Of a stretch of DNA of 62,623 bases, positions 17,441 to 30,160 are shown in pieces. Under the pieces are notes generated by a model. That model saw only the letters and a list, made by a program, of their open reading frames with translations. It was not told where the DNA came from and did no database searches. Position 1 is the stretch's first letter; the number at the start of each line of letters is the position of its first letter. The position numbers and the translations under genes were made by a program. Source of the stretch: Serratia liquefaciens (lineage in GTDB: Bacteria > Pseudomonadota > Gammaproteobacteria > Enterobacterales > Enterobacteriaceae); NCBI GenBank assembly GCA_012719855.1, contig JAAXZN010000008.1, positions 1 through 62,623 on the forward strand. Reading direction: 5' to 3'.

Positions 17441-18361
17441 TCAGTAGTCCGCTTGCTGTCGGCGCTGTTGCTGCAGTAACGCCGCCTGCTGCGCCACCAC
17501 CTGCCAGATAACTTCTGCCGCCGGGGTCAGCGAGCGATTTTTACGCCGCACCAACATCAGCGCGCGGTTTATTTCCGGCACCAGCCGACGCACCTTCAAT
17601 TGCCCCCCTTCCGGCAGCGGTAACGCCAGCGCCGGAAAAATACTGATGCCGATACCTGCCGCCACCATCGGGAACAGCGTCGCCGGGTGGCCAATCTCCT
17701 GCACCACCTTCGCCTCCACCCCTTGCTGACGCAGCGCGCTGTCAATCAGCGGCCGACTGCCGGAGGCATAATCCTGCAGCACCAGACGACTGCCGTTCAG
17801 CGCCGACCAGTGCACCTCGGTCAGCCCGGCGAAGAGGTGATCGTTACGACACAGCAGCAGGAAGGGTTCATGCAGGATAGGCTCGCAGTCCAGATCCACC
17901 ACCTGTACCGGATCCACCACGATGCCAAAATCCACCTCGGCGTTGCGAATGCTGTGCAGAACCTGCTGTTGTGCCTGGTCGCGAAGCATAATGCGAATAT
18001 CCGGGTACTGTTTTTCCCCTGCCGCAATACACTGCGGCATCAGGTGAGCGGAGATGGTTTGGCTGGAGGCCACCCGCACCGTACCGCTCCGCTGCACGCC
18101 GAAGCTGCGTGCATCCAGCAATGACGACTGCAGCTCATCCAGCAAGCGCTCGACGCGGTTGGCCAGCCGCTGCCCGGCGTCGGTCAGCACCACTTCTCGG
18201 GTCGTGCGATCGAGCAGGCGAACGCCGACCTCCGCCTCCAGCTCCTTTACGCTGTGGCTGACCGCCGACTGAGTCAGGCCAATGGCCTCACCGGCGCGGC
18301 TGAAGCTGCGATGGCGGGCGATGGCGACAAAAACCCTGAGCTGCTTAATCGAGTAATTCAT
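17441..18361 (-). CDS. yfeR: LysR-type regulator YfeR
   Basis: 306-aa LysR-family regulator: helix-turn-helix at residues ~18-37 ([20 protein letters not shown]) and effector domain from ~90. It is divergent from yfeH across 96 bp, the arrangement found in E. coli and Salmonella, where YfeR controls yfeH and responds to osmolarity. The ATG at 18361 is the natural start. The intergenic region is AT-rich with the repeated ATTAAAT-type sequences expected of promoters. Confidence 0.85.
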   Translation of the reverse strand: MNYSIKQLRVFVAIARHRSFSRAGEAIGLTQSAVSHSVKELEAEVGVRLLDRTTREVVLTDAGQRLANRVERLLDELQSSLLDARSFGVQRSGTVRVASSQTISAHLMPQCIAAGEKQYPDIRIMLRDQAQQQVLHSIRNAEVDFGIVVDPVQVVDLDCEPILHEPFLLLCRNDHLFAGLTEVHWSALNGSRLVLQDYASGSRPLIDSALRQQGVEAKVVQEIGHPATLFPMVAAGIGISIFPALALPLPEGGQLKVRRLVPEINRALMLVRRKNRSLTPAAEVIWQVVAQQAALLQQQRRQQADY

Positions 18362-18457
18362 GTTTTTTATTCATAAATGAATTAAATAAATCAATTTAAT
18401 TATTATATCCCGCCGCGCGACAATGAGCGCATTGATTTTTCATCCGAGTACGCCGCC

Positions 18458-19450
18458 ATGAGATTCTTGCCCGATCGCTTTACCCTGACGTTGATCGCCA
18501 CCGTGCTGCTGGCTTCGTTCCTGCCGGCGCGCGGCGAGTTCGTCGGCTGGCTGAATGCGTTGACCATCGCCGCCATCGCCCTGCTGTTCTTTATGCACGG
18601 CGCCAAGCTGTCGCGCGAAGCCATTCTGGCCGGCAGCAACAACTGGCGGCTGCACCTGTGGGTGATGTTCAGCACCTTCATTATTTTCCCGGCGCTGGGC
18701 GTACTGTTTAAATGGTGGTCGCCGGTCAACGTCAGTCCGGAGCTGTATTCCGGTTTTATTTATCTGTGCATTCTGCCCGCCACCGTGCAATCGGCCATCG
18801 CCTTTACTTCATTGGCGGGCGGCAACGTGGCGGCGGCGGTATGCAGTGCTTCGGCCTCAAGCCTGCTGGGGATTTTCGTTTCGCCCCTGCTGGTCGGGTT
18901 GCTGATGAACGTTCACGGAGAAACCGGCAGCCTGCAGCAGGTGGGTTCCATCGTCCTGCAACTGCTGGTGCCCTTTGTGGCCGGGCATCTGTCGCGCCCG
19001 CTGATTGGCAAATGGATTGAACGCAACCGCAAGCTGATTGGCAAGACCGATCAGACTTCGATCCTGTTGGTGGTTTACGCGGCCTTTAGCGAAGCCGTCA
19101 CGCACGGTATCTGGCATCAGGTCGGTCTGGGATCGCTGGTGTTTATCGTGGTGGGCAGCCTGGTGCTGCTGACGATCGTGCTGGTGGTGAACACTTACAT
19201 GGCGCGCTGGCTGGGCTTTAGTAAAGCCGATGAGATAACCATCGTGTTCTGCGGTTCGAAGAAAAGCCTGGCGAACGGTATCCCGATGGCCAATATCCTG
19301 TTCCCGGCCGCTACCGTGGGGATTATGGTGCTGCCGCTGATGGTGTTCCACCAGGTCCAGCTGATGACCTGCGCCGTGCTGGCACGCCGCTATCAAAAGA
19401 AACAGCAGGAAAAACAGGCAGTGCCAAACGCCGAAACGGCGCGGGGATAA
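18458..19450 (+). CDS. yfeH: bile-acid:sodium symporter family transporter YfeH
   Basis: Inner-membrane protein of 330 aa with about nine or ten hydrophobic segments, SBF-like family. Conserved stretches include FFMHGAKLSREA (residues ~46-57) and FCGSKKSLANGIPMANILFP (~263-282), the latter typical of the sodium/substrate site. Substrate unknown; the family includes bile acid and arsenite-type carriers. Divergent from its likely regulator yfeR and convergent with ypeB. Confidence 0.88.
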   Translation: MRFLPDRFTLTLIATVLLASFLPARGEFVGWLNALTIAAIALLFFMHGAKLSREAILAGSNNWRLHLWVMFSTFIIFPALGVLFKWWSPVNVSPELYSGFIYLCILPATVQSAIAFTSLAGGNVAAAVCSASASSLLGIFVSPLLVGLLMNVHGETGSLQQVGSIVLQLLVPFVAGHLSRPLIGKWIERNRKLIGKTDQTSILLVVYAAFSEAVTHGIWHQVGLGSLVFIVVGSLVLLTIVLVVNTYMARWLGFSKADEITIVFCGSKKSLANGIPMANILFPAATVGIMVLPLMVFHQVQLMTCAVLARRYQKKQQEKQAVPNAETARG

Positions 19451-19484
19451 TCAAACGGGCGCGACGATTGCCGCGCCCGGCCAC

Positions 19485-19699
19485 TCAGCTTTTCTTCAGC
19501 GGCTTGACCAGGTGGTCGAGCCCTTCGATTTTAATCGCCAGCGTCATTTCCATCAGCATGCCGAGCTTGCCGTTCGGGAACTCCCCCTTGCGGGCAAACC
19601 ACAGCAGGTACTCCTCGGGCAGGTCAATCAGCACCCGCCCTTGGTATTTGCCGAACGGCATCACGGTGTTGGCGATTTCCAGCAGGTTCTCTTTTTCCA

Positions 19700-19700
<1 letters not shown>
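19485..19700 (-). CDS. ypeB: YpeB, DUF3820 family
   Basis: 71-aa protein with the compact family motif MPFGKYQG..L.DLPEEYLLWFARKG. It overlaps the ligA stop as TGATG, so it is co-translated with DNA ligase. Function unknown. Order and overlap are the same as in E. coli. Confidence 0.9.
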
Positions 19701-21724
<2,024 letters not shown>

Positions 21725-21743
21725 TCACCATCAAAGATAAAAA

Positions 21744-21763
21744 ACCCCCGGCAGGCGGGGGCT
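21744..21763 (-). terminator. terminator of zipA
   Basis: CCCCCG/CGGGGG stem with a short GCAGG loop; on the minus strand it is followed directly by six T. It separates zipA from ligA. Confidence 0.85.
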
Positions 21764-21799
21764 TTGTTGTTACGGATGTTCAGTGCGCGTAGCAGCCGT

Positions 21800-22798
21800 T
21801 TAGTCGTTGTTATCCAACACTTCACGAATGCGCGCTTTATAGGTTTCCAGCTTCTGCGGGGTCATCATGCGGCGCTCATCGTCCAGTACCACACCACCCA
21901 CATCGTCGGCGATCCGCTGTGCCGATTGCAGCATCAGCTTGAAGTTCTGATTAGCGTCGCCATACGACGGCACCATCATGAACATCGACACGCCCGGCGT
22001 TGAGAAATCGGACATCATCTCAGGATCAAAGGACCCTGGTTTGACCATATTCGCCAGGCTAAACAGCACAGGACCGCTGCCCGCAGGGCTGATATGGCGA
22101 TGGAAAATGCCCATTTCGCCAAACTGGAAGCCCGCTTGCAGCACGCTCTGCAGCAGAACTTCGCCGCCGATCACGCCACCCTGATGTGCGGTAACGTGCA
22201 GCACCAGTACGGTTTCTTTCAGTTTTGCCGGTTTGACGGCAGCAGGTGCAGGCTGAGGCTCGTGCACCACCGCTGGCTTCTCTTCCGGCTGTGGCTGATG
22301 AGCAGGTTCGGCGTGGAACGCCGGCTCCGCTGCATGCGCCACTGGCGGCAGATCGTCAACGCGCGGTTCACGGCGCGGCGCAGGCTGCTGCGGCTCGTCG
22401 TCTTCATCCTGCGCGTAGTTGTCCAGCAGGATGTCATCATAATCCGGTCGCTGAGAAAGCGGTGGCGGAGACTGATGAGCAGCCGGTTGAACGGCACGCG
22501 GTGCTGGCTCAGCCGCCGGAGCGGGCTTGTGCGCAACCACGGGTTCTTCGCGAGCGGCATCAAAATGACCAAAGGACGGCTCATCTTGCGGGTGAGCGGA
22601 GCGTACACGCACCTCTCCCACGCCTTCATCGAGATCGTCGATCGGGGATTGTTCACGTTCCTTTTTGGAACGTTTGGCTGGGCGATCGCGAAAAAGCGAT
22701 GAGCGTTCCTTACGACTGGTCCAAAGACCGTGCAATAACAACGCTATTATGGCGATCGCGCCAACAACGATTAATATCAGACGCAAATCCTGCATCAT
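21800..22798 (-). CDS. zipA: cell division protein ZipA
   Basis: Inner-membrane anchor of FtsZ. The two ATGs at 22798 and 22795 give the MMQDLRLIL start seen in E. coli. One N-terminal transmembrane helix (residues ~6-27), a charged patch, a long Pro/Glu/Ala/Gln-rich linker (residues ~50-200) and the C-terminal FtsZ-binding domain ([56 protein letters not shown] region). 332 aa. It is divergent from cysZ across 221 bp. Confidence 0.96.
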   Translation of the reverse strand: MMQDLRLILIVVGAIAIIALLLHGLWTSRKERSSLFRDRPAKRSKKEREQSPIDDLDEGVGEVRVRSAHPQDEPSFGHFDAAREEPVVAHKPAPAAEPAPRAVQPAAHQSPPPLSQRPDYDDILLDNYAQDEDDEPQQPAPRREPRVDDLPPVAHAAEPAFHAEPAHQPQPEEKPAVVHEPQPAPAAVKPAKLKETVLVLHVTAHQGGVIGGEVLLQSVLQAGFQFGEMGIFHRHISPAGSGPVLFSLANMVKPGSFDPEMMSDFSTPGVSMFMMVPSYGDANQNFKLMLQSAQRIADDVGGVVLDDERRMMTPQKLETYKARIREVLDNND

Positions 22799-23019
22799 TG
22801 CTATCTCTGTTGTTCCAATACATTGCCACCGCGGCAAACATTCACTCTTTAACTCTATTTGCCCAAGCACACAAGTGCAAGTCCGTGCTGAACTTTATGC
22901 CAATAAAGATGATTATTCTGCCTTTTTTTGCTGTTTTTTCAGCCAATGTCACCCTAGCCAGTAGAAAATCATCCCGATATGATAGCGATGCCTGTTCAGA
23001 CAAAGAGATAACTTAAGAT

Positions 23020-23781
23020 ATGTCCTATTCGCAGTCACCTTCTCACTCCACCAGCGGCTTTCATTATTTCGCCGAAGGCTGGCGCCTGATTTCGCGCCCG
23101 GGGATTAAACGCTATGTCGTCTTGCCGTTACTGGTCAACGTGCTGTTGATGGGATCCGCCTTCTGGTGGCTGTTCAGTCAGCTTGGCGACTGGATCCCCA
23201 GCATGATGAGCCATGTGCCGACCTGGCTGCAGTGGCTCAGCTATGTCCTGTGGCCGCTGGCGGTGATTTCCGTCCTGTTGGTGTTCAGCTATCTGTTCAG
23301 CACCATCACCAACCTGATTGCCGCCCCGTTCTGTGGCTTGCTGGCCGAACAGCTGGAGGGCAGCCTGACCGGCAAACCGCTGCCGGATACCGGCATTTTT
23401 GGCATTGTGAAAGATCTGCCACGCATTATGGCGCGCGAATGGCGCAAGCTGGCCTACTACCTGCCGCGCGCGCTGGTGCTGTTGATACTCTATTTCATCC
23501 CGGGCATCGGCCAAACGGTAGCACCGGTGCTGTGGTTCCTGTTCAGCGCCTGGATGCTGGCCATCCAGTATTGCGACTACCCGTTCGATAACCACAAGGT
23601 CAGCTTCGCCGATATGCGCCGCGCGCTACGCCAGCATAAAACCGACAACCTGCAATTTGGCGCCATGGTCAGCCTGTTCACCATGATCCCCATCCTTAAC
23701 CTGGTGATCCTGCCGGTCGCGGTTTGCGGTGCCACCGCCATGTGGGTCGATCGTTATCGCCCACAATTCGTCCGTGCCTGA
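23020..23781 (+). CDS. cysZ: sulfate transporter CysZ
   Basis: Inner-membrane sulfate permease of 253 aa with four strongly hydrophobic blocks (residues ~27-50, ~70-100, ~150-180, ~205-235). The conserved N-terminal [12 protein letters not shown] and [20 protein letters not shown] are visible. It feeds cysteine synthesis together with the downstream cysK, as in E. coli. A hairpin follows it. Confidence 0.94.
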   Translation: MSYSQSPSHSTSGFHYFAEGWRLISRPGIKRYVVLPLLVNVLLMGSAFWWLFSQLGDWIPSMMSHVPTWLQWLSYVLWPLAVISVLLVFSYLFSTITNLIAAPFCGLLAEQLEGSLTGKPLPDTGIFGIVKDLPRIMAREWRKLAYYLPRALVLLILYFIPGIGQTVAPVLWFLFSAWMLAIQYCDYPFDNHKVSFADMRRALRQHKTDNLQFGAMVSLFTMIPILNLVILPVAVCGATAMWVDRYRPQFVRA

Positions 23782-23819
23782 GCCGTTTTATTGGCCGCAT
23801 TACGATTAATTCTTCGACA

Positions 23820-23838
23820 GGGCGCGCAATTTGCGCCC
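23820..23838 (+). terminator. hairpin after cysZ
   Basis: GGGCGC, 7-base loop, GCGCCC, followed by TTATCCTT. The stem is GC-rich but the T tract is weak, so it may be a partial terminator ahead of the cysK promoter. Confidence 0.45.
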
Positions 23839-23965
23839 TTATCCTTGTGCTTAAAACTTATTTCCTAATAACATATAGATATACCAATTCTTTACTTCCC
23901 TGCCGGTACTGTTAGCGTATGCTTTCGACGTTCCCCACATTTTTCATAGAGTTAAAGGACGGGCT

Positions 23966-24934
23966 ATGAGCAAGATATATGAAGACAACTCATTAACAAT
24001 CGGCCATACGCCGCTGGTTCGTCTGAACCGTATCGGCAACGGACGCATCCTGGCCAAGGTTGAATCACGCAACCCCAGCTTTAGCGTTAAATGCCGCATC
24101 GGTGCCAATATGATTTGGGACGCAGAAAAGCGTGGCATTTTGGTCGCCGGTAAAGAATTGGTGGAGCCGACCAGCGGCAACACCGGCATCGCGCTGGCGT
24201 TCGTCGCCGCGGCGCGTGGCTACAAGCTGACGCTGACTATGCCGGAAACCATGAGCATCGAACGCCGCAAGCTGCTTAAGGCGCTGGGTGCCAACCTGGT
24301 GCTGACCGAAGGCGCAAAAGGCATGAAGGGCGCGATCGCCAAGGCGGAAGAAATCGTCGCCACCGATCCGAACCGCTATATCATCCTGCAGCAGTTCAGT
24401 AACCCGGCTAACCCGGCGATCCACGAACAAACTACCGGCCCGGAAATCTGGGACGACACCGATGGCGAAGTTGACGTATTCATTTCCGGCGTCGGTACCG
24501 GCGGCACGCTGACCGGTGTCAGCCGCTACATCAAAAATACCAAAGGCAAGGCGATCACCACCGTGGCGGTGGAACCAACCGACTCGCCGGTTATCACCCA
24601 GGCGCTGGCCGGTGAAGAAATCAAACCGGGCCCGCACAAAATTCAGGGCATCGGCGCGGGCTTTATCCCCGGCAACCTGGATCTCGATCTGGTGGACCGC
24701 GTGGAACAAATCACCAACGACGAGGCCATCAGCATGGCGCGCCGTCTGATGGACGAAGAAGGCATTCTGGCAGGCATTTCCTCCGGTGCAGCAGTGGCCG
24801 CAGCGGTGAAATTGGCTGAAGAAGCGGCATTCGCCGACAAAACCATCGTGGTGATTTTGCCGTCTTCCGGCGAACGTTATTTGAGCACCGCCCTGTTCGC
24901 CGATTTGTTCACCGAGCAAGAATTGCAACAGTAG
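23966..24934 (+). CDS. cysK: cysteine synthase A (O-acetylserine sulfhydrylase)
   Basis: PLP enzyme joining sulfide to O-acetylserine to give cysteine. 322 aa, as in E. coli. PLP lysine K42 in NPSFSVKCR, the TSGNTG substrate loop near residue 69, the phosphate loop GTGGTLTG near residue 177 and the C-terminal [19 protein letters not shown] precedes the start. A 184-bp region upstream should hold a CysB-dependent promoter. Followed by a good terminator. Confidence 0.97.
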   Translation: MSKIYEDNSLTIGHTPLVRLNRIGNGRILAKVESRNPSFSVKCRIGANMIWDAEKRGILVAGKELVEPTSGNTGIALAFVAAARGYKLTLTMPETMSIERRKLLKALGANLVLTEGAKGMKGAIAKAEEIVATDPNRYIILQQFSNPANPAIHEQTTGPEIWDDTDGEVDVFISGVGTGGTLTGVSRYIKNTKGKAITTVAVEPTDSPVITQALAGEEIKPGPHKIQGIGAGFIPGNLDLDLVDRVEQITNDEAISMARRLMDEEGILAGISSGAAVAAAVKLAEEAAFADKTIVVILPSSGERYLSTALFADLFTEQELQQ

Positions 24935-24957
24935 TGCCAGCCGTGCACAAATCGCTA

Positions 24958-24987
24958 AAAAAGCACCTTTCGGGGTGCTTTTTTGTG
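24958..24987 (+). terminator. terminator of cysK
   Basis: AAAAGCACC, short loop, GGTGCTTTT ending in a T run. A symmetrical stem with A and T flanks. Confidence 0.88.
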
Positions 24988-25329
24988 GACTGGATCAAAG
25001 TTTCTAGCAGTCAAAGATTGATTTTACCCGTCAGCTTTAGTATTTAACGGTGCATTATTTCGATGCGCAAAATTAATCGCCCTTCATTTCTTGTTTAGGC
25101 TGAATCGATTTACTCATTTGTCGCTGATGCGTTAAACACGGCATAATGAAGCGCGGATTGAAACGACGGCGGAAGCCAAATTTTTTGATCTGAAGTGCCA
25201 AACTCGTCGTTTTCTGTTGCATCAATGCTCGCCCCTGTACCATAGTCAGGCGCTAACCAGACAAGCTAAAGTCATACCCTTGGGCTAAACTTTAGCTCCA
25301 CGACACACCAATAAGTTGGGGAAACATCA
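24988..25329 (+). promoter_or_regulatory. ptsH upstream region
   Basis: About 340 bases without a gene, holding the promoters of the pts operon. Visible structure near the start codon: AGCTAAAGT (25264-25272) and ACTTTAGCT (25289-25297) form a 9-base inverted repeat, and GCTAAA-C-TTTAGC (25284-25296) is a second palindrome sharing its right arm. A clear CRP site could not be picked by eye. Confidence 0.5.
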
Positions 25330-25587
25330 ATGTTCCAGCAAGAAGTTACTATTACCGCTCCGAATGGTCTGCACACTCGCCCTGCCGCTCAGTTCGTTAA
25401 AGAAGCCAAAGGCTTCACTTCTGACATCACCGTGACCTCTAACGGGAAAAGCGCCAGCGCCAAAAGCCTGTTCAAACTGCAAACTCTGGGGCTGACTCAA
25501 GGGACCGTAGTGACCATCTCCGCTGAAGGTGAAGACGAGCAGAAAGCCGTTGAGCACTTGGTAAAACTGATGGCAGAGCTTGAGTAA
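25330..25587 (+). CDS. ptsH: phosphocarrier protein HPr
   Basis: Cytosolic phosphocarrier that passes phosphate from enzyme I to the sugar-specific IIA proteins. 85 aa. The active histidine H15 is in GLHTRPA, and S46 lies in GKSASAKSL as in enterobacterial HPr. First gene of ptsH-ptsI-crr, 46 bases from ptsI. Confidence 0.97.
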   Translation: MFQQEVTITAPNGLHTRPAAQFVKEAKGFTSDITVTSNGKSASAKSLFKLQTLGLTQGTVVTISAEGEDEQKAVEHLVKLMAELE

Positions 25588-25633
25588 TCGGCCCGTCTTC
25601 TTAGTTAACACCAGTCAAGAGTAAGGTAGGGTT

Positions 25634-27361
25634 ATGATTTCAGGCATTTTAGTATCACCGGGTATCGCTTTTGGTAAGGCTCTCCTACTGAAAGAAGATG
25701 AAATTGTCATCAACCGGAAGAAAATCTCTGCAGATGATGTAGAGCAGGAAGTCTCACGTTTTCTTGCCGGCCGCGCCAAAGCGTCCGAGCAGTTGGAAGC
25801 GATCAAGACCAAAGCTGGCGAAACCTTCGGCGAAGAGAAAGAAGCTATCTTCGAAGGCCACATCATGCTGTTGGAAGACGAAGAGCTTGAGCAGGAAATC
25901 ATAGCCCTAATCAAAGATGAGTTGGCTTCTGCAGACGCTGCGGCCTACACCATCATCGAAGGCCAGGCGAAAGCACTGGAAGAACTCGACGATGAATACC
26001 TGAAAGAGCGTGCGGCCGACGTACGCGACATCGGTAAACGCCTGCTGCAGAACATTCTGGGCCTGGCTATCGTCGATCTGAGCGCCATCCAGGACGAAGT
26101 TATCCTGGTCGCTACCGATTTGACCCCGTCAGAGACCGCACAGTTGAACCTGGACAAAGTGCTGGGCTTCATCACCGATCTCGGCGGCCGGACTTCCCAC
26201 ACCTCCATCATGGCTCGCTCCCTGGAATTGCCGGCAATCGTAGGCACCAGCGACGTGACCAAGCAGGTGAAGAACGACGACTATCTGATTCTGGATGCGG
26301 TTAACAATAAAATTTACGTTAACCCGACCGCTGACGTTATCGATCAGCTGAAAGCCGAACAGAACCAGTACGTCACCGAGAAAAACGATCTGGCCAAGCT
26401 GAAAGATCTGCCGGCGATTACGCTGGACGGTCATCAGGTTGAAGTCTGTGCCAACATCGGTACCGTGCGCGACGTCGCCGGTGCAGAGCGCAACGGCGCT
26501 GAAGGTGTCGGCCTGTATCGTACCGAATTCCTGTTCATGGACCGCGATTCACTGCCGACCGAAGACGAGCAGTTCCAGGCTTACAAAGCCGTTGCGGAAG
26601 CCATGGGCTCACAGGCCGTGATCGTCCGCACCATGGACATCGGCGGCGACAAAGACCTGCCGTACATGAACCTGCCGAAAGAAGAGAACCCGTTCCTCGG
26701 CTGGCGCGCGATTCGTATCGCCATGGACCGCAGAGAGATCCTGCACGCGCAACTGCGCGCCATCCTGCGCGCTTCCGCCTTCGGCAAACTGCGCATCATG
26801 TTCCCGATGATCATTTCCGTGGAAGAAGTCCGCGATCTGAAAGGCGAAATCGAGACGCTGAAGGCGCAACTGCGTGAAGAATCCAAGGCCTTTGATGAGA
26901 CCATTGAAGTGGGCGTAATGGTGGAAACACCGGCCGCGGCAGTGATTGCTCATCACCTGGCGAAAGAAGTCGACTTCTTTAGTATTGGGACAAACGATCT
27001 AACCCAGTATACTCTGGCGGTAGATCGCGGCAATGAGCTGATTTCTCATCTCTATAACCCGATGTCCCCATCAGTGCTTGGCCTGATCAAACAGGTTATT
27101 GATGCATCTCATGCAGAAGGCAAGTGGACCGGTATGTGCGGTGAACTGGCTGGCGATGAGCGTGCTACACTGTTGTTATTGGGCATGGGGCTGGATGAGT
27201 TCAGCATGAGTGCGATTTCAATCCCGCGCATCAAGAAAATTATTCGTAATACTAATTTCGAAGATGTGAAGGCGTTGGCAGCGCAAGCCTTGGCACAGCC
27301 AACGGCGCAAGACCTGATGAATTGCGTGAATAAATTCATCGAAGAAAAGACGCTCTGCTAA
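25634..27361 (+). CDS. ptsI: PTS enzyme I
   Basis: PEP-protein phosphotransferase that starts the phosphate relay of the sugar PTS. 575 aa, the same as E. coli. The phosphohistidine H189 is in [15 protein letters not shown]; the PEP-binding signature ([19 protein letters not shown]) lies near residues 445-463, and the C-terminal TIM barrel holds the catalytic GMCGELAGD. Confidence 0.97.
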   Translation: MISGILVSPGIAFGKALLLKEDEIVINRKKISADDVEQEVSRFLAGRAKASEQLEAIKTKAGETFGEEKEAIFEGHIMLLEDEELEQEIIALIKDELASADAAAYTIIEGQAKALEELDDEYLKERAADVRDIGKRLLQNILGLAIVDLSAIQDEVILVATDLTPSETAQLNLDKVLGFITDLGGRTSHTSIMARSLELPAIVGTSDVTKQVKNDDYLILDAVNNKIYVNPTADVIDQLKAEQNQYVTEKNDLAKLKDLPAITLDGHQVEVCANIGTVRDVAGAERNGAEGVGLYRTEFLFMDRDSLPTEDEQFQAYKAVAEAMGSQAVIVRTMDIGGDKDLPYMNLPKEENPFLGWRAIRIAMDRREILHAQLRAILRASAFGKLRIMFPMIISVEEVRDLKGEIETLKAQLREESKAFDETIEVGVMVETPAAAVIAHHLAKEVDFFSIGTNDLTQYTLAVDRGNELISHLYNPMSPSVLGLIKQVIDASHAEGKWTGMCGELAGDERATLLLLGMGLDEFSMSAISIPRIKKIIRNTNFEDVKALAAQALAQPTAQDLMNCVNKFIEEKTLC

Positions 27362-27410
27362 ACTTCCACGACACTGGAACGCCGCCCAATTTAATGCTTA
27401 GGAGAAGATC

Positions 27411-27920
27411 ATGGGTTTGTTCGATAAACTGAAATCTCTGGTTTCTGATGACAAGAAAGACACGGGCACTATCGAGATCGTAGCTCCACTTTCTGGCGAA
27501 ATCGTTAATATCGAAGATGTGCCTGACGTAGTATTTGCTGAAAAAATCGTTGGCGACGGTATTGCCATCAAACCTACCGGCAACAAAATGGTTGCCCCGG
27601 TTGACGGTACTATCGGTAAAATTTTCGAAACCAACCATGCTTTCTCTATCGAATCAGACAGCGGCATCGAGCTGTTTGTCCACTTCGGTATCGACACCGT
27701 TGAACTGAAAGGCGAAGGCTTCAAACGCATCGCTGAAGAAGGCCAGCGCGTCAAGAAAGGTGACGTCGTTATCGAGTTCAACCTGGCCCTGCTGGAAGAG
27801 AAAGCCAAGTCTATCCTGACGCCGGTGGTTATCTCCAACATGGACGAGATCAAAGAGCTGATCAAACTGTCCGGTAACGTGACCGTTGGTGAGACCCCAA
27901 TCATCCGCATCAAGAAGTAA
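27411..27920 (+). CDS. crr: PTS glucose-specific IIA component
   Basis: EIIA-Glc (169 aa), which phosphorylates EIICB-Glc and regulates adenylate cyclase and non-PTS permeases. The two active-site histidines H75 ([10 protein letters not shown]) and H90 (LFVHFGID) are present. A GGAG ribosome site lies just before the ATG. Third gene of the pts operon, closed by the terminator at 27938. Confidence 0.97.
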   Translation: MGLFDKLKSLVSDDKKDTGTIEIVAPLSGEIVNIEDVPDVVFAEKIVGDGIAIKPTGNKMVAPVDGTIGKIFETNHAFSIESDSGIELFVHFGIDTVELKGEGFKRIAEEGQRVKKGDVVIEFNLALLEEKAKSILTPVVISNMDEIKELIKLSGNVTVGETPIIRIKK

Positions 27921-27937
27921 TTGCGAATGAGATAAGA

Positions 27938-27962
27938 ACGGCGCCCCTGGCGCCGTTTTTTT
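27938..27962 (+). terminator. terminator of ptsHI-crr
   Basis: ACGGCGCC, loop CCT, GGCGCCGT, then seven T. A perfect 8-bp stem directly after crr. Confidence 0.9.
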
Positions 27963-28004
27963 ATGTCTGTCGTGCAAGCATGCAGCGCCCCTGGGAGCCG
28001 TTAC

Positions 28005-29327
28005 TCAATTCCAACGTGGAATGCGCAGGGTAATCACCAGACCTTCCTGTTCGCCGTTGCGTGCCTCAACCTGCCCGCCGTGTGCCAGCACCACCTTGCG
28101 GGTGATCGCCAGTCCCAGCCCGTAACCCTTGCCCGACATCGACGATTTTACCCTGACGAACGGATCAAAGATGCTGGAGAGCTTCGACTCTTCCACCCCA
28201 GGCCCCTGATCGCTGACCTCTATTTGGAACAGTTGGTCGATTCGCGTCAACACCACCGTCACCCGCTGACCATGGCTGGAGAAACGTAACGCGTTACGCA
28301 CGATATTATCCACCGCGCGCCGCATCAACTCGGCATTGCCCTTGACGGTATACTCCACGTCCGAACTGGCCTGCAGCACGATCTCGACGCCAGGGATCTG
28401 CGCTTCGTAACGCGCGTCACTCACCACCGCATCCACCAGCCCGTACAGATCGAAGTACTCTTCATCCGGCAGACTGTTGTTCTCGGCACGTGACAGCGCC
28501 AGCAGTTCGCCAATCATTTTGTCCAACCGCCCCGCTTCATGCTCAATGCGTTGCAGCGAGTTCTCGACGTTGCCTTCATTTTGCCGTGCCAGGCCAATGG
28601 CCAACTGCAACCGGGCCAGCGGCGAGCGAAGTTCGTGCGAGACATCGTGCAGCAGTTGCTCGCGGGCGCTGACCAACAGCTCCAGCCGCTCGGCCATGCT
28701 GTCAAAATCACGCGCCACTTCAGACAGTTCATCATGCCGCCGGCGCATCGCCGGGAACAAACGTACCGATAAGTCGCCCTGGGCTACGCGGTCAAAACCG
28801 TCGCGCAGCTTGCGCATCGGCCGGGTCAGGTTCCAGGCCAGCACCGTGCTAAACAGCAACCCCGCCAGCCCGCCGACCCAAAGCATCGGCATAGGGATAT
28901 TGAATAGGTGCGGACGCCGGTTCGGGCTGTATTCTTCCCGCAGCGCGCGCATGTCGTAACTCAGCAGGTAGCCAGCCCCCCCTTCACCCGCCACCCATGC
29001 AGTGACTTCTTTAAGCCTGCGACGGCCTTCAAATACCGGCTCCTCCGGTGCAGGCGGCTGAGCCATTGGCGTGACGGACAGCAAGCGCCGATCGCCATCC
29101 GGCCAGTCTTTCAGCATGGCGTTCAATGCCGGCATCCCGCCATTACGCAACTGCGTGGCGGCCGATGTCAGTTGAAGCGTGACCGCCCGGCGGGCCATCG
29201 CATTTTCCGGCGGCTCATAGCGATCGCCATACAAAGAAAAAGCAACCCACAGCGCCTGCGTCATGATGATAAACGTCAGCCAGAAGCCGAGCAGGATTTT
29301 CCAGAACAGTCTTCCGCGCATGGCCAT
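28005..29327 (-). CDS. two-component sensor histidine kinase (CpxA-like)
   Basis: Membrane sensor kinase, 440 aa. One transmembrane helix near residues 10-30, a periplasmic sensor loop of about 115 residues, a second helix near ~147-167, a HAMP region (NLTRPMRKLRDGFDRVAQGDL), the phospho-acceptor H-box HDVSHELRSPLARLQ near residue 230, and ATP-binding motifs NIVRNALRFS (N box), DQGPGV and GYGLGLAI. Its start overlaps the regulator stop by one base (TAATG), so the pair is co-translated. It resembles CpxA but lies beside macAB, so it is better seen as a separate paralogous system; its signal is not evident. Confidence 0.87.
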   Translation of the reverse strand: MAMRGRLFWKILLGFWLTFIIMTQALWVAFSLYGDRYEPPENAMARRAVTLQLTSAATQLRNGGMPALNAMLKDWPDGDRRLLSVTPMAQPPAPEEPVFEGRRRLKEVTAWVAGEGGAGYLLSYDMRALREEYSPNRRPHLFNIPMPMLWVGGLAGLLFSTVLAWNLTRPMRKLRDGFDRVAQGDLSVRLFPAMRRRHDELSEVARDFDSMAERLELLVSAREQLLHDVSHELRSPLARLQLAIGLARQNEGNVENSLQRIEHEAGRLDKMIGELLALSRAENNSLPDEEYFDLYGLVDAVVSDARYEAQIPGVEIVLQASSDVEYTVKGNAELMRRAVDNIVRNALRFSSHGQRVTVVLTRIDQLFQIEVSDQGPGVEESKLSSIFDPFVRVKSSMSGKGYGLGLAITRKVVLAHGGQVEARNGEQEGLVITLRIPRWN

Positions 29328-30007
29328 TATCGGATGCGGTAGCCGATGCTGCGCACCGTTTCAATGCTGAGCGCGTTATCCGTCAACGCCCCCAGCTTCT
29401 GGCGAATGTTGCTGATATGAACGTCAACGCTGCGGTCATAGGCTTCGCGCGGGCGCCCTAACCCTTTTTCCGACAGCTCGTCTTTCGATACCACCCGCTC
29501 GGGTGCGCGCAGCAACAGCTCCAGCAAGTTGAATTCGGAAGCGGTCAGATCGAAAGGTTTACCGCGCCATTCGCTGCTGCGGGTCGATGGATTGAGGGTC
29601 AGCTCACCGAAGTTAATGGCAATTTCGTCGTCCACTTCTTCCGGACGCTCGTCGAAACGACGCAGCACCGCACGCAGACGCGCCACCAGCTCACGGGGGT
29701 AGCATGGCTTGGGCATATAGTCATCGGCGCCCATTTCCAACCCGATAACCCGATCGATATTGTCGCCTTTTGCCGTCAGCATAATGATTGGCATGCGACT
29801 CTTTTTACGCACGTCACGCAATACGTCGATGCCGCTCATGTCCGGCAGCATGATGTCGAGGATCATCGCGGTGTAGTCACCTGATAACGCACCTTCCACG
29901 CCCGCCTTGCCGGTCAGCACCAGCGTGGCGTTGAACCCTTCGCCAGTCAGGTATTCACTCAGCATGGTGCCGAGTTCGAGGTCATCATCGACCAATAAAA
30001 TTTTCAT
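29327..30007 (-). CDS. OmpR-family response regulator (CpxR-like)
   Basis: 226-aa DNA-binding response regulator. Receiver domain residues 1-115: acidic pocket LLVDDD, phospho-acceptor aspartate in MILDIMLPD (about residue 51), conserved lysine in DDYMPKP. Winged-helix domain residues ~130-225 ending in RSIGYRIR. Cotranscribed with the sensor kinase and divergent from macA across 153 bp, so it probably controls macAB and itself; that is inference from layout. Confidence 0.9.
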   Translation of the reverse strand: MKILLVDDDLELGTMLSEYLTGEGFNATLVLTGKAGVEGALSGDYTAMILDIMLPDMSGIDVLRDVRKKSRMPIIMLTAKGDNIDRVIGLEMGADDYMPKPCYPRELVARLRAVLRRFDERPEEVDDEIAINFGELTLNPSTRSSEWRGKPFDLTASEFNLLELLLRAPERVVSKDELSEKGLGRPREAYDRSVDVHISNIRQKLGALTDNALSIETVRSIGYRIR

Positions 30008-30160
30008 GCCTTACTCCTTCGCGGATTTTCGCCATTTTCACGCCTATTTGCCTGCTTCGCAGCCGGTTTTACTCAATCCTTACATATTCCTGAAGGCCAC
30101 TTAACCGCAGCCCGGTCGACGGCGCGCTAAATTAGTGCAACAGAATTTCGTCACGCTTTT

